DNA of 49,631 bases from Neosynechococcus sphagnicola sy1. GTDB lineage: Bacteria; Cyanobacteriota; Cyanobacteriia; Neosynechococcales; Neosynechococcaceae. A model generated the notes under the pieces. It did no database searches. It was given only the letters and a program-made list of their open reading frames with translations, and was not told the DNA's origin. The translations under genes and the position numbers were made by a program. The stretch is taken from contig NZ_JJML01000009.1 of assembly GCF_000775285.1 (NCBI RefSeq), positions 76,481 through 126,111 of the forward strand, written 5' to 3'. Positions 28,832 through 37,367 of the stretch are shown in pieces; positions within the stretch are counted from its first letter, which is position 1, and every line of letters begins with the position of its first letter.

Positions 28832-29205
28832 AACCCTGCTCAATCGCAATACAGAATTTAATTATCAGGGAGGAGAGGTTCAACAGCTCCGGCTTGCCTC
28901 AGAAAATCATGAGCGGATCAAATTTTATCGCTATTGATCCGGCTTGACGGCAATTGCAAGTTGCGCGAAACTGTCAAGTAATAATCTAGCAGCTCACAAA
29001 TTTCCATATTTATGTAACGTTTTGAGTTGTAATACCATAATTTTCGTAAGAATTGTGAGACATTAATCCACATCCAAATGAATATTTGAGCAAGCTCCCT
29101 AAGCGCCACCCCCAGAGTCCGTCGTTGTCAGATCTTGCGGGCTAAATATTGGCAGTAGCCACAATCATCTCTTTAACCATTTTTCATAGGCAAGCCTGGA
29201 AGCAA
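28832..29205. other. Gene-free AT-rich region between bioU and the DUF2997 gene
   Basis: Divergent promoter region. A 63-residue minus-strand frame (28918-29109) has no protein-like features and I do not accept it. No repeat, tRNA or strong hairpin seen. Confidence 0.4.
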
Positions 29206-29415
29206 ATGGAAACCCTAGAATTTGTAATTTACCCGGACGGGCGCGTACAGGAGAAGGTAACGGGTATCGCTGGCACTACCTGTGCAGACGTAACGGCGGC
29301 GCTGGAAGCACAGCTTGGGCAAGTTCTGAGAGTGGAGCCAACGTCTGAATATTATGCCCAGAGTGTCGCCGATGCCAATGCCGTGCAAACCCAGGTAACT
29401 TTCAGCGAGTGGTAG
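29206..29415 (+). CDS. DUF2997 small protein
   Basis: 69-residue protein, METLEFVIYPDGRVQEKVTG then DVTAALEAQLGQVLRVEPTSEYYAQ, matching the cyanobacterial and plastid-lineage DUF2997 family of unknown function. I chose ATG 29206 (start of the family signature) over an upstream TTG at 29149. It sits 47 bases before the Ycf35-like gene and with the ferredoxin forms a conserved cyanobacterial trio, which suggests work on the same redox-linked process. Confidence 0.85.
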   Translation: METLEFVIYPDGRVQEKVTGIAGTTCADVTAALEAQLGQVLRVEPTSEYYAQSVADANAVQTQVTFSEW

Positions 29416-29462
29416 CTCTGGAAAGCCATTGATTTATCCCATCTCATTGATTGAAAAATACC

Positions 29463-29850
29463 ATGTCACACTTTAGCCAAATTAAAACTCAAATTCGCGA
29501 TCTCACTTCTTTACAAGCAGCGCTTTCCGACTTGGGAGTTGATTGGAAGCCGGGTCCCCAAGAAGTTCGGGGATATCGGGGACAAACCCAAGCAGCTGAA
29601 ATTGCAATTGAGCAACGTAATGGCTATGATGTTGGCTTTTGCTGGAACGGTCACGGAATATGCCTTGGTTGCCGATCTCCAGTTCTGGCAACAGCCCTGG
29701 ACCGTAGAGCGGTTCTTGAGTCAAGTCACTCAGCGCTACGCCTACCACACTGTGGTGAATACCACCACAGACCAAGGCTTTCAAATTACAGAGCAGCAAA
29801 AGGCTGAGGATGGTTCCATCCGCTTGGTGCTCCAGCGCTGGAGTGCCTGA
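29463..29850 (+). CDS. ycf35: Ycf35/DUF1257 protein, frameshifted
   Basis: About 128 residues when joined. N-terminus MSHFSQIKTQIRDLTSLQAALSDLGVDW, then NGYDVGFCWNG; the second half EYALVADLQFWQQPWTVERFLSQVTQRYAYHTV and RLVLQRWSA is in another frame. Dropping one G of the GG near 29656 gives WNGHEYALVADL, the normal Ycf35 sequence. Ycf35 is retained in many algal plastids; its role is unknown. The stop TGA shares its A with the ferredoxin ATG at 29850. Confidence 0.87.
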
Positions 29851-30411
29851 TGACGCACATCCCTTTAGTGTCTGACTCAACCAGCGTTCACCCTGTATCA
29901 AGGGCTGAAGTGCTGCGGACGGGGCTAGAACCCGAATTCGGGGGGGTGCTTCCGGAGCATCACAGACAGATCGGGGCTGGAACCCGAATTGGGAGGGTCA
30001 CTCCGGCAAAAAGGGGTCTATGTGGATGAGATTACCTGTATTGGGTGTAAGCATTGCGCCCACGTTGCTCGTAACACCTTCTACATTGAGCCCGATTACG
30101 GCCGTTCCCGCGCTATCCGCCAAGATGGTGATGGGGAAGCATTGATTCAAGAAGCTATTGATACCTGTCCCGTGGACTGTATTCACTGGGTGACCTATGC
30201 CCAGCTCCAGCGGTTGGAGCAAGAGCGTCAGCACCAAGCGATCCCCGGTGCGGGGCTACCGATTGATGCCGCGGCCATCGCCCAAAAACGGTACCGGCAA
30301 AAAATCACCCCAATAAAGTCCTTGATCCCGTCATTAAAGGTTGACAGCTACCACCCATGGATCGAGCCGCTGCTGAGGATCAGGGACAAATCCGTTGTAA
30401 GGTGGCCGTGA
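29850..30411 (+). CDS. 4Fe-4S ferredoxin-like protein, frameshifted; N-terminal 51-bp duplication
   Basis: Contains [24 protein letters not shown] and a second cysteine group [11 protein letters not shown], so one or two iron-sulfur centres. The C-terminal part is helical and basic. ATG 29850 overlaps the ycf35 stop but is out of frame with the ferredoxin body. Removing one G of the seven at 29940-29946 joins them: [15 protein letters not shown]..., then GLEPEFGG and later [22 protein letters not shown]. The GLEPE-GG segment is duplicated; the spacing is 52 bases as written and 51 (17 codons) after removing that G, which supports the correction. It probably acts as an electron carrier in the same unit as Ycf35. 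Its end overlaps the aroA end by 32 bases (convergent). Confidence 0.85.
29920..30006 (+). repeat. Partial 51-bp tandem duplication at the ferredoxin 5' end
   Basis: The block CGGGGCTAGAACCCGAATT (29920-29938) recurs with one mismatch at 29972-29990, followed in both by a G-rich run and a TTCCGG/CTCCGG. The repeat is in frame after correcting the G-run and encodes GLEPEFGG and GLEPELGG. Confidence 0.7.
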
Positions 30412-31723
30412 AATCTGGGTAGGAAATGGCCGCTGCTTCAGCCCCCTGGATAATTGTGGTGCCTCTGGCATTGAGAGCCGCGATCGCCAAGCTCATGGCA
30501 ACTCGATGATCCCGATCGCTGTCTACCTCAGTGCCGACTAAGGGAGTGCCACCCACAATTTCCAGTCCGTCAGGCAGTTCGGTCACCTGAGCCCCCAGGC
30601 GACTAAGTTGGGTTGCCATCACCGCAATGCGATCGCTTTCCTTCACCCGCAGTTCCGTAGCATCACGAATCACCGTTGTTCCTTGGGCAAAGACAGCGGC
30701 GACGGCCAGAATCGGAATTTCATCAATCAACCGCGGGATAATAGCGCCACTAATTTCACAACTTTGGAGGGGACTATGGCGGACTCGCAGGTCAGCGACG
30801 GGTTCCCCAGCTACTTCTCGCGGGTTTTCGAGTTGGATCTGGGCACCCATTTCCGCTAAAACATCAAGGATGCCCGTGCGGGTCGGATTCACCCCCACAT
30901 TTTCAATCACTAGGTTTGAGCCAGGAACGATTGCCCCCGCCACTAACCAGAAAGCCGCCGAACTGATATCTCCAGGGACAATCACCGTCTGACCCTGCAA
31001 CGCGGCTGGCCCAGTAACCGTGACGCTATGGGTTTCGGGATCAACCGTGAGATCGGCACCAAAGGCTCGTAGCATCCGTTCACTGTGATCCCGAGAGAGC
31101 GCAGGTTCTGTAATGGTGGTCTTTCCTTCTGTCATCAACCCTGCCAGTAAAATACAGGATTTGACTTGAGCTGAAGCAATGGGTGAGTAGTAATGGATGG
31201 GCTGAAGGGTCTGTCCTTGGATGGCGAGGGGGGCAAATCCCCCCATCCGGAACCAGAGATCGGCTCCCATCTGCTGCAAGGGTCGGATGACTCGTAACAT
31301 CGGACGCGATCGCAGGGATGCATCTCCTGTCACCGTGAAAAATCGCCCCGAGTGGCTGGCCAACAGTCCCAGCATCAGCCGCAGGGTGGTTCCAGAGTTA
31401 CCTGCAGATAGCATATCCGTCGGTTCTTGCAGATTTCCCAGGCCAATGCCCTTCACCGTTACCTCTTTGGCATTCAACGCTGAAATCTCCGCCCCTAAGG
31501 CGCGAAAACAGGCCGCTGTACTCCGGGGATCTTCGCCCAATAACAAGCCCTGGATCACCGTTGTGCCATTGGCGATCGCTCCTAGCATCAAGGCTCGATG
31601 GGAAATGGATTTATCACCGGGAACTCGAATCCGCCCCTGTAGAGCGATCCCAGCTTCGGGGGGACGGATGGTCAGTGTCTGGAAAGATTCAGCAGTCTGC
31701 AATACAACGGTGGCAGCAGGCAT
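30380..31723 (-). CDS. aroA: 3-phosphoshikimate 1-carboxyvinyltransferase (EPSP synthase)
   Basis: EPSP synthase of the shikimate pathway, joining PEP to shikimate 3-phosphate. Key motifs: [117 protein letters not shown] and [16 protein letters not shown] start it at ATG 31723 (447 residues); upstream starts to 31810 add a poorly conserved extension. It is convergent with the ferredoxin gene. Confidence 0.95.
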   Translation of the reverse strand: MPAATVVLQTAESFQTLTIRPPEAGIALQGRIRVPGDKSISHRALMLGAIANGTTVIQGLLLGEDPRSTAACFRALGAEISALNAKEVTVKGIGLGNLQEPTDMLSAGNSGTTLRLMLGLLASHSGRFFTVTGDASLRSRPMLRVIRPLQQMGADLWFRMGGFAPLAIQGQTLQPIHYYSPIASAQVKSCILLAGLMTEGKTTITEPALSRDHSERMLRAFGADLTVDPETHSVTVTGPAALQGQTVIVPGDISSAAFWLVAGAIVPGSNLVIENVGVNPTRTGILDVLAEMGAQIQLENPREVAGEPVADLRVRHSPLQSCEISGAIIPRLIDEIPILAVAAVFAQGTTVIRDATELRVKESDRIAVMATQLSRLGAQVTELPDGLEIVGGTPLVGTEVDSDRDHRVAMSLAIAALNARGTTIIQGAEAAAISYPDFTATLQRICP

Positions 31724-31845
31724 TGGGATAAACTGAATAGAAGTTGCCAAAGGCGATCCTACCCTTTTCTGCCCTGTATTGGCGTTAATCCGCAGTTGGT
31801 AGCAAGCCAACTTATAATTTGTGACTAGGCAGCCCCATTTCCTTC

Positions 31846-32337
31846 ATGGTCTCTATGTTGACCCGTCATCCTAAGCCTGTCTCCCTTTCTCTGATGGCAA
31901 CGGATCTTCCCGTTTGGTCTGTGCTGGAAACCTCAGCTACCCTTTATCAGCAGGCACCGGAACAGTTTCATTTGCTCTTAACAGAACCAGTTGTCCAGTG
32001 TCCAGCCACCCCTGAACCACCCTCTATCCTTCAGGCAGCGGCTACTCCACGACTGCTGTGGTTGGAAATTTCCCCCTATCGTTTGATTATGACCATGCAG
32101 GGAAATGGCGGTTTCAGCTATCGCCACTGGTGGGAGCAGGGGGTCTATGGCATCAGCCGTTATTGGCTTCAGGACAGCGCACCGACCGTTGCCGATCATT
32201 TACGATTGCGAAACTTTACCCGCAGTCTCTCCTTGACCGGGCGGTCTTTACCCGAACGTCTGCGCCTAGAGTATGAACTCTGGACTGCTAATTTGCAGTT
32301 GGGTCAGTATGTGCTGCATCTAGAAATTCAGCATTAA
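31846..32337 (+). CDS. Conserved hypothetical protein
   Basis: 163 residues starting MVSMLTRHPKPVSLSLMATD (a second ATG at 31855 is equally possible). No signal or membrane segment. The middle (LWLEISPYRLIMTMQGNGGFSYRHWWEQGVYGISRYWLQD) is rich in aromatic residues, and the end (RLRLEYELWTANLQLGQYVLHLEIQH) is strand-like. I do not recognise the family. It shares a divergent gap with aroA and converges on the glycosyltransferase. Confidence 0.7.
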   Translation: MVSMLTRHPKPVSLSLMATDLPVWSVLETSATLYQQAPEQFHLLLTEPVVQCPATPEPPSILQAAATPRLLWLEISPYRLIMTMQGNGGFSYRHWWEQGVYGISRYWLQDSAPTVADHLRLRNFTRSLSLTGRSLPERLRLEYELWTANLQLGQYVLHLEIQH

Positions 32338-32366
32338 TATCAGTAGCATCTGCGAGGTGAAATGCC

Positions 32367-33972
32367 TCATTGAGGGGTGGAGCGTCCTAAGACCTTCTTG
32401 ACTTGGAACCAGGCATCCCGGAGCTTCCAAAACTTGCTGGTTTCCATGGCGTGAATTTCCTCGCGGGCAGTTTCTACTTGAGCCTGAGTGTGCCTCAGAT
32501 GGGCTAAGGCATAGTGATACTGAGAATCAGCATGGTTGAGCCGTGCCTGGGTATCCTGCAATTGGGCTTGGATCTCTTGCAGCTGGGCTTGGGTTTGTTG
32601 CCACTGAGTTTGGGTTTGTTGCAATTGGGCTTGAGTTTGTTGCCAGTGAGTCCAATTATCCAGGGCTTGAGCCTGCGATCGCTGAACTTCTGCTTGGAAG
32701 TATCGTAATAGAGACCATCGATCCGACTCAGGTTGGACAATAGACGGAGTCGTGGCTCGGAGAGCCAGCAATTGGAAGTAGTCCTGAACCATCGCCGCCA
32801 CAGAACGATGGGGGGTTTGCTCTAGGTGGTGAGTGACTTGCGCCAAAAGTTGCGGTTGTTGGGAGAGAGTGCGCAGCTTGGCTACCACAGCGGTGGGATC
32901 TGGGCTGACCCGAAATCCATTGATCCCCTCGTGAATTCGGTCGGTGAAACTGCCAAGATTGGTTGTTAGGGTGGGAATCCGGAGGATTGCCAGTTCGCTG
33001 AGGGTATAGGAAAAAGTCTCCGGGACAATGGATAAAATGAGGCCTAGATCGGGAGCGATCGCCCGCACCCACAGGGTAAGATCCGCATGGGCATAATCGG
33101 TCGCCACCAAGTGAATTCCAGGGATGTCGGCAAACTGCTGACCAGCCTCTCCGGCACCCAACAAAAAAACTCTCGGCAAACTCCAAGATCTCAGGATAGG
33201 CTGCCTTAAATAGATCTAGCCCCTTAGCGAGAGCAAGTCGTCCTGGGATTAAAATCTTGAATTTTTCGCTAGGGAAACAGTTAACCTCCGTCACTGGTGT
33301 TTGCCCGGTGAGGGCAGCACCGTGGGGAATCACCACAAAATCAGCTTGCTCTAAAGCTGGTTCCAGCCCTATCAGGTGCCGTTTTACCGATGCGGAGGGG
33401 GTCACCAAGGGGATGCGCCGCTGCAAAACCCGTTCCAGAAATTGTTGGCGAATCGGCATCCAGCCCAAGGCTGACACATCGCGAAAGGCAATGTTATTAG
33501 TATTTTCGCGGAAGCAAGCCTGAAGATGACTGAGGTGACAATCGGTACAAACCTGATTGAAATAAATATTGATCGCCGCACAGAAGGGGTAGTAGTCATG
33601 GCACACCACCAGGGTCGGCAGATCTAGATTCAGAATTTCCAGGGAATGCCCGATCAGGGAGGAAATCACAATCGCAGTGACTGAATACCGCCGCAGAATT
33701 TCTTCGATGACGTAGGTATATTCTGCATGGGTCACCACCGTGCCAAAAATTGGCACGCTCAGTTCCCACGTACACAGAGGCTGGCCAGTGGGCACCCCCT
33801 CATAGAGAGCCAATTGGGGGCTGGGAACTTTGGGTTTGCCGAGGGACTTTAAAACAAGGTGGGTATGGGTGGAATCATGACTGCCAAAGTCATTCAACCA
33901 GCGTTCAACGCCGCCCCCCCAGCCGTGGAGGACATGGAGGATCACAGGTTTTGACATCATCTGCATCTGCAT
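32367..33972 (-). CDS. GT4-type glycosyltransferase with glutamine-rich coiled coil, frameshifted
   Basis: About 534 residues after joining. The N-terminal Rossmann half reads ILHVLHGWGGGVERWLNDF and later VVCHDYYPFCAAINIYFNQVCTDC, with VTPSASVKRHLIG and KFKILIPGRLALAKGLDLF, typical of GT-B glycosyltransferases. The second half (ATDYAHADLTLWVRAIAPDLGLILSIVPETFSYTLSE, ..LGSFTDRIHEGINGFRV) is the sugar-nucleotide domain. The frame breaks at seven A/T (33166-33172): with six T on the coding strand it reads AESFLLGAGEAGQQFADI. The C-terminus adds repeats of QTQAQLQ/QTQTQWQ, a predicted coiled coil. Candidate starts are four near-adjacent ATGs at 33957-33972. It is in the surface-polysaccharide cluster. 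Confidence 0.85.
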
Positions 33973-33992
33973 CGGGGAGAAATTCTGTAACG

Positions 33993-35294
33993 CTAGCGTT
34001 GTGCGGATGGAGGGGGCTGAATGGCCAAAGAGTAAGGGATGGCCAGACCAATCCAGAATAGAAAGTTTAAGCGATAAGACATCAATAAGGCCAGATCTAG
34101 CCCCTGCATCAGTAAGAGCACTCCACTCACCGCTAGCAACCCCAGCCCGAGATGGGTAAGGCTGCGCTCGATTGAAGTTTCCCGCACCTGGGTAGGCTGG
34201 CAGAAGTAGCTTCCAGACTGGTAAAGTACATACCCCATAAACCCAACCATCAGGAACGTGAGGGGTAGCCCCACTTCTGCACCCAGCTGTAATAACAAAT
34301 TGTGGGCATGGGCCATGTGCCACCCCACTCGGCGATAACATTCGCTAGAGAAGCGACCAATGCCAACGCCGATCAGGGGGTATTGTTCGATCAGCTGAGT
34401 GGCACAGGCATAGAAGGGGCGGCGTTCCTCAAAGGAGGACACCAGGGAACCGCTGAGGGAGAACAGTCTCGGGGGGAGGGCCAGGGCTAGCAAGGGACGG
34501 AGTGAACTCTGAGCTAAGAGAAACAGCCCCAGTCCCAAGGCAGACCCCAGAAGTAAGATCCGATTAATTTTCATCTGCCCCGCTATCCAGATGAACAGAA
34601 GTACCATCACCACAAAGCCCATCAACCCGTTTTGCGATCCAGACCAGAGTAACAGCCCCACGGAGCAGAACAGCCCCAGAACTACTAACCCGTTGTTCCA
34701 GGTCAGTGCGTACTTGGGCTGTGATGAACTGATCCATAAAGTCAGAGCCAGACCCGCACTAAAGATGCAGTAGCCTGCCAGAATATTGGGATTAAAAAAA
34801 CCGGCGGAGGTACTCAGACCCGCTTCCACTGGGCCAATGTAGCCATCAATCAGGGCGGTGCTTTCCCCCAACCAGTGAAACCGACCGTACCAATGCCCAT
34901 AGTTCTCACCAATAGCGAGCAGGAGTTGCTGTGGTGTGGTCAACATCACTGCGTAGCAAAAGCCTTTGATTTCAGACACCGTAAACGGACGCAGGCTGAG
35001 GCAAAAGAAAAACGGAAAAAATGGCAGATAGTCGCTCAAAGCGACCCCCCCCGGTTGAATGATCTCCGGTTGAACTTTTCGCAACCCCAAACCTATCATG
35101 ATCACAGCGATCCAGAGCATTATCGCCCATTGCTCACGACCCCTGTGTTTCCAGGGAAATTTCCCAACGGTGATCAGGGCCGCGATCGCATAGCAGGTCA
35201 TACAAACAACGGGACTAATTGATAGCACCAGTGTGCCAACCACAAGCCAATTCTGACGACTGAACAACTGTGTCGCCATCCAGGGTAACCACAT
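33993..35294 (-). CDS. O-antigen ligase/polymerase family membrane protein
   Basis: 433 residues with about ten hydrophobic segments. The Wzy_C/O-antigen ligase signature is present: a large loop with RRPFYACATQLIEQYPLIGVGIGRFSSECYRRVG, then HMAHAHNLLLQLGAEVGLPLTFLMV (the conserved H-x-H-N). Such proteins polymerise or ligate lipid-linked glycans at the outer face of the plasma membrane. A second ATG (M6, MATQLFSRQN) is possible. It is followed, 20 bases on, by the glycosyltransferase. Confidence 0.88.
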   Translation of the reverse strand: MWLPWMATQLFSRQNWLVVGTLVLSISPVVCMTCYAIAALITVGKFPWKHRGREQWAIMLWIAVIMIGLGLRKVQPEIIQPGGVALSDYLPFFPFFFCLSLRPFTVSEIKGFCYAVMLTTPQQLLLAIGENYGHWYGRFHWLGESTALIDGYIGPVEAGLSTSAGFFNPNILAGYCIFSAGLALTLWISSSQPKYALTWNNGLVVLGLFCSVGLLLWSGSQNGLMGFVVMVLLFIWIAGQMKINRILLLGSALGLGLFLLAQSSLRPLLALALPPRLFSLSGSLVSSFEERRPFYACATQLIEQYPLIGVGIGRFSSECYRRVGWHMAHAHNLLLQLGAEVGLPLTFLMVGFMGYVLYQSGSYFCQPTQVRETSIERSLTHLGLGLLAVSGVLLLMQGLDLALLMSYRLNFLFWIGLAIPYSLAIQPPPSAQR

Positions 35295-35395
35295 CTAAAA
35301 CGTTCCACTAGGTTTGATCAGGACGAAATTCCAACCTTGAGACTGGACACGAGGTTGGATCAGGGCATTGCAGTCAACGGAGGAAATGGAGGGGA

Positions 35396-36127
35396 TCAAC
35401 TAGTTTTCAGACATTGTTGGATGTCGCTGATCCTCCATAATCCTAGAGACTTATCTTTGAAAATGCCATTTTCTTCCGTGCAACCTTCGACCAGCATCCG
35501 TGCCGGTGCAGGTAAACCAAATGGCTCAATTTCAAGATTCAGAACTCTCCATTCTCCGGTGACGATATCATAATTATGATCCCGTTCCGGAAAGGTGGTG
35601 GTCAGGAGAAATTTGGAGTTGCTTTTACAAATATTCTTTAAGGCTCGATGGATGTCGGCGAACGAAAAGTGAACCAGGCAATCGCGACAGAATATTAGAT
35701 CAACTTGAGGTAAATTATCTGTGAGCAAATCTGCCTGAATAAAGGTGATATTGTCTGTTTGTTTTTTCTGATTGATCTCAATTATTTGTTTAACAATATC
35801 TGCCCCAATATAGCGAATGCCCTCTAGCTGCAGCTTGCTCATCCAATAAAAATCACCACAGGGAATGTCGAGAATGGACGATATTCCCCAGTCCTGGAAT
35901 AAAATTGGCATCTCTGCCAGAATCGTTTGGGTTTGATCCAATCCTGATCCGGTTCCCGAGAGGGAGTCTGCACCGCCCCAAGCATTGCGCCTGAAAATAT
36001 CTGTGAAAATATCTTCTGTGGATTGATGCTGGTCACGGTAAGCTGTGGATGCCCTTCTGAGGGAGTGATAAATGGTGGAGGGTAAGAAGGGAACGATTTG
36101 AGCAAGAGATTTGAGCGGTTTTAACAA
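35396..36127 (-). CDS. Class I SAM-dependent methyltransferase
   Basis: 243 residues. SAM-binding motif I is ISSILDIPCGDFYWM (about 85-100), followed by YIGADIVKQIIEINQ (motif II), FIQADLLTDNLPQVDLIFCRDCLVHFSF (motif IV) and LKNICKSNSKFLLTTTF. Upstream of the fold is an N-terminal helix region with WGGADSLSGTGS. The location beside glycan genes suggests methylation of a glycan or its precursor, which is an inference; the substrate is not visible. Confidence 0.85.
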   Translation of the reverse strand: MLKPLKSLAQIVPFLPSTIYHSLRRASTAYRDQHQSTEDIFTDIFRRNAWGGADSLSGTGSGLDQTQTILAEMPILFQDWGISSILDIPCGDFYWMSKLQLEGIRYIGADIVKQIIEINQKKQTDNITFIQADLLTDNLPQVDLIFCRDCLVHFSFADIHRALKNICKSNSKFLLTTTFPERDHNYDIVTGEWRVLNLEIEPFGLPAPARMLVEGCTEENGIFKDKSLGLWRISDIQQCLKTS

Positions 36128-36215
36128 TTAAATTTTGCCTCCTAACCTGCAAGGGCGCATCATCTGCTCTGAGGGCAATGTCAAGGTCATGACCCACGAA
36201 AATGATCCCGTCAGG

Positions 36216-36243
36216 GCAATTGAGAGCAATTGAGAGCAATTGA
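36216..36243. repeat. Short tandem repeat, 10-bp unit
   Basis: Two and a half consecutive copies of the unit CAATTGAGAG between the methyltransferase start and the stress gene. Each CAATTG is palindromic. No function evident; possibly slippage. Confidence 0.6.
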
Positions 36244-36290
36244 ACTTACCGCTGGGGGCTAGGCATACCCCCCAGGGAACTGCCCCAACG

Positions 36291-36878
36291 CTAACAGCAA
36301 GTGGTTACAGACTGATTTTCTGCGGTTATAGACACGCCACTCGCACCCAGTACCTCGTCGCTGGGAATGCCGAGGACTGAACAGGGAAAGTTAGAGTCTA
36401 ATGTTTGGACGAAAGGATGGGCAATGGAATCACAACCTAAGAAGAGGGCAGTGGCACCCGATGCAATCACTGCCGATCGCAATTCTTGAGCAACCGTTCC
36501 GACCCGCAGTTGGGCTTGAAACGAGCCCCCCCATTCTTCCGCCAGACAATGGGCTTGCCAGAGAAACTGGTCTGCTTGTTCCAAGTGTCGTAAGTGATCT
36601 GGATGGGGCGTCACCGATCCTTCCGGGATCACATAAACCACCTGCACCGTCACAGGCTTGCGGGTCACCAGCCGCGTTTGATGGGCAATCCACAGCGCTA
36701 AATCCAGCGCGGTTTGACTATTGGGGGACGCATTGTAACCCACGACTAAACTAATCGCAGCCGATGTGATCCAGGGAGCACCCCCAGGCATCGGTACCGA
36801 CATCAGGATCATTTGTTTGGCTAGGCCACGACGCTCGAGGGCATCCTCTAAGCGCAGCAGCATGGATTTAATATTCAT
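36291..36878 (-). CDS. Universal stress protein (UspA family)
   Basis: 195 residues, starting MNIKSMLLRLEDALERRGLAKQM, with the USP fold: LVVGYNASPNSQTALDLALWIAHQTRL (strand 1, helix 1), VTVQVVYVIPEGS, AQELRSAVIASGATALFLGCDS and CSVLGIP. The ATP-binding G-x2-G-x9-G(S/T) signature is not clear, so it may be a non-ATP-binding member. It lies downstream of a c-di-AMP riboswitch on the same strand, which is the strongest clue about its regulation: it should respond to cellular c-di-AMP and thus to osmotic or potassium state. Confidence 0.88.
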   Translation of the reverse strand: MNIKSMLLRLEDALERRGLAKQMILMSVPMPGGAPWITSAAISLVVGYNASPNSQTALDLALWIAHQTRLVTRKPVTVQVVYVIPEGSVTPHPDHLRHLEQADQFLWQAHCLAEEWGGSFQAQLRVGTVAQELRSAVIASGATALFLGCDSIAHPFVQTLDSNFPCSVLGIPSDEVLGASGVSITAENQSVTTCC

Positions 36879-36889
36879 TACTTGGGCCT

Positions 36890-36991
36890 CTACTCATTTG
36901 AACCATGGGCAGGCAGGCTCACCCACTCTCCCACCCCAATAGGTTGGTGGAGTTTCCATACGACTTTTTCAGCCATGGTAGCTCCATCCAT
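36890..36991 (-). CDS. Possible 33-residue leader peptide
   Basis: Small frame MDGATMAEKVVWKLHQPIGV... ending 12 bases before the universal-stress ATG, between the riboswitch and that gene. It starts at ATG 36991, with a second ATG at 36976. No clear Shine-Dalgarno sequence. It may be a real leader ORF or chance; there is no family to compare with. Confidence 0.25.
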   Translation of the reverse strand: MDGATMAEKVVWKLHQPIGVGEWVSLPAHGSNE

Positions 36992-37114
36992 AGTTGATTA
37001 ACTGTTGATACCGAATCTCCTCAGAGTCGAAGGCAGATACAGTAGACGCAACTGTATCTATATCAGCCAGGGACACCGATAGAAGCTGACGTAGAAAAAC
37101 GTTGCCTCTTTCAG

Positions 37115-37282
37115 TCTCCTCCCAATGCCGACGGAGTTAGCTGACGGGCTAGGGCTGAGAGATGCCCTTCTCTGGATATCCTCGTAAGGACAAGAGATAC
37201 GCCCCAAAACATTGGTTCCTCCGCTCCAGGTTTTACCTCACACCCAATTGCTTAAAACAGGTTTCCTGGATTAGGCTGACTT
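37115..37282 (-). ncRNA. Cyclic di-AMP riboswitch (ydaO/yuaA class)
   Basis: Read on the minus strand, this leader carries the conserved core of the ydaO/yuaA RNA. It runs from GTCAGCCTAATCC (the GCCGAAUCC-like 5' arm, near 37280) through GGAGCGGAGGAACCAATG and TTTTGGGGCGTATCTC to AGCCCGTCAGCTAACTCCG and TCGGCATTGGGAGGAG (37118-37135). The segments CGGAGGAACC, GGGG and CCCGUCAGCUAACUCCG are the same as in characterised class members, in the same order and spacing. It ends about 240 bases before the universal-stress gene on the same strand. That gap holds a hairpin GATACAGT-N7-ACTGTATC (about 37030-37056) that could act in the expression platform. The ligand is assigned from the class, not tested here. 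Confidence 0.9.
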
Positions 37283-37367
37283 CACCTAAGGTATTTTCAG
37301 GAATTTAGCACTCCCGTGGGAATTAATCAAGATTAGGGTCGCTCCGGTTCCTCTGTGCCAGAGCAAC

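Noticed and set aside
28918-29109. 63-residue minus-strand frame in the bioU-DUF2997 gap
   Set aside because: AT-rich, no start signal and no protein-like pattern.
37150-37200. Plus-strand resemblance to a TPP riboswitch (CTGAGA followed by CTGGATA and CGTAAGGA)
   Set aside because: The 5' arm pairing expected for TPP is absent and no plus-strand gene follows. The opposite strand gives a much fuller match to the c-di-AMP class.
37305-37313. Half of a CIRCE heat-shock operator (TTAGCACTC)
   Set aside because: The second half (GAGTGCTAA nine bases later) is missing and the neighbouring genes are not chaperones.
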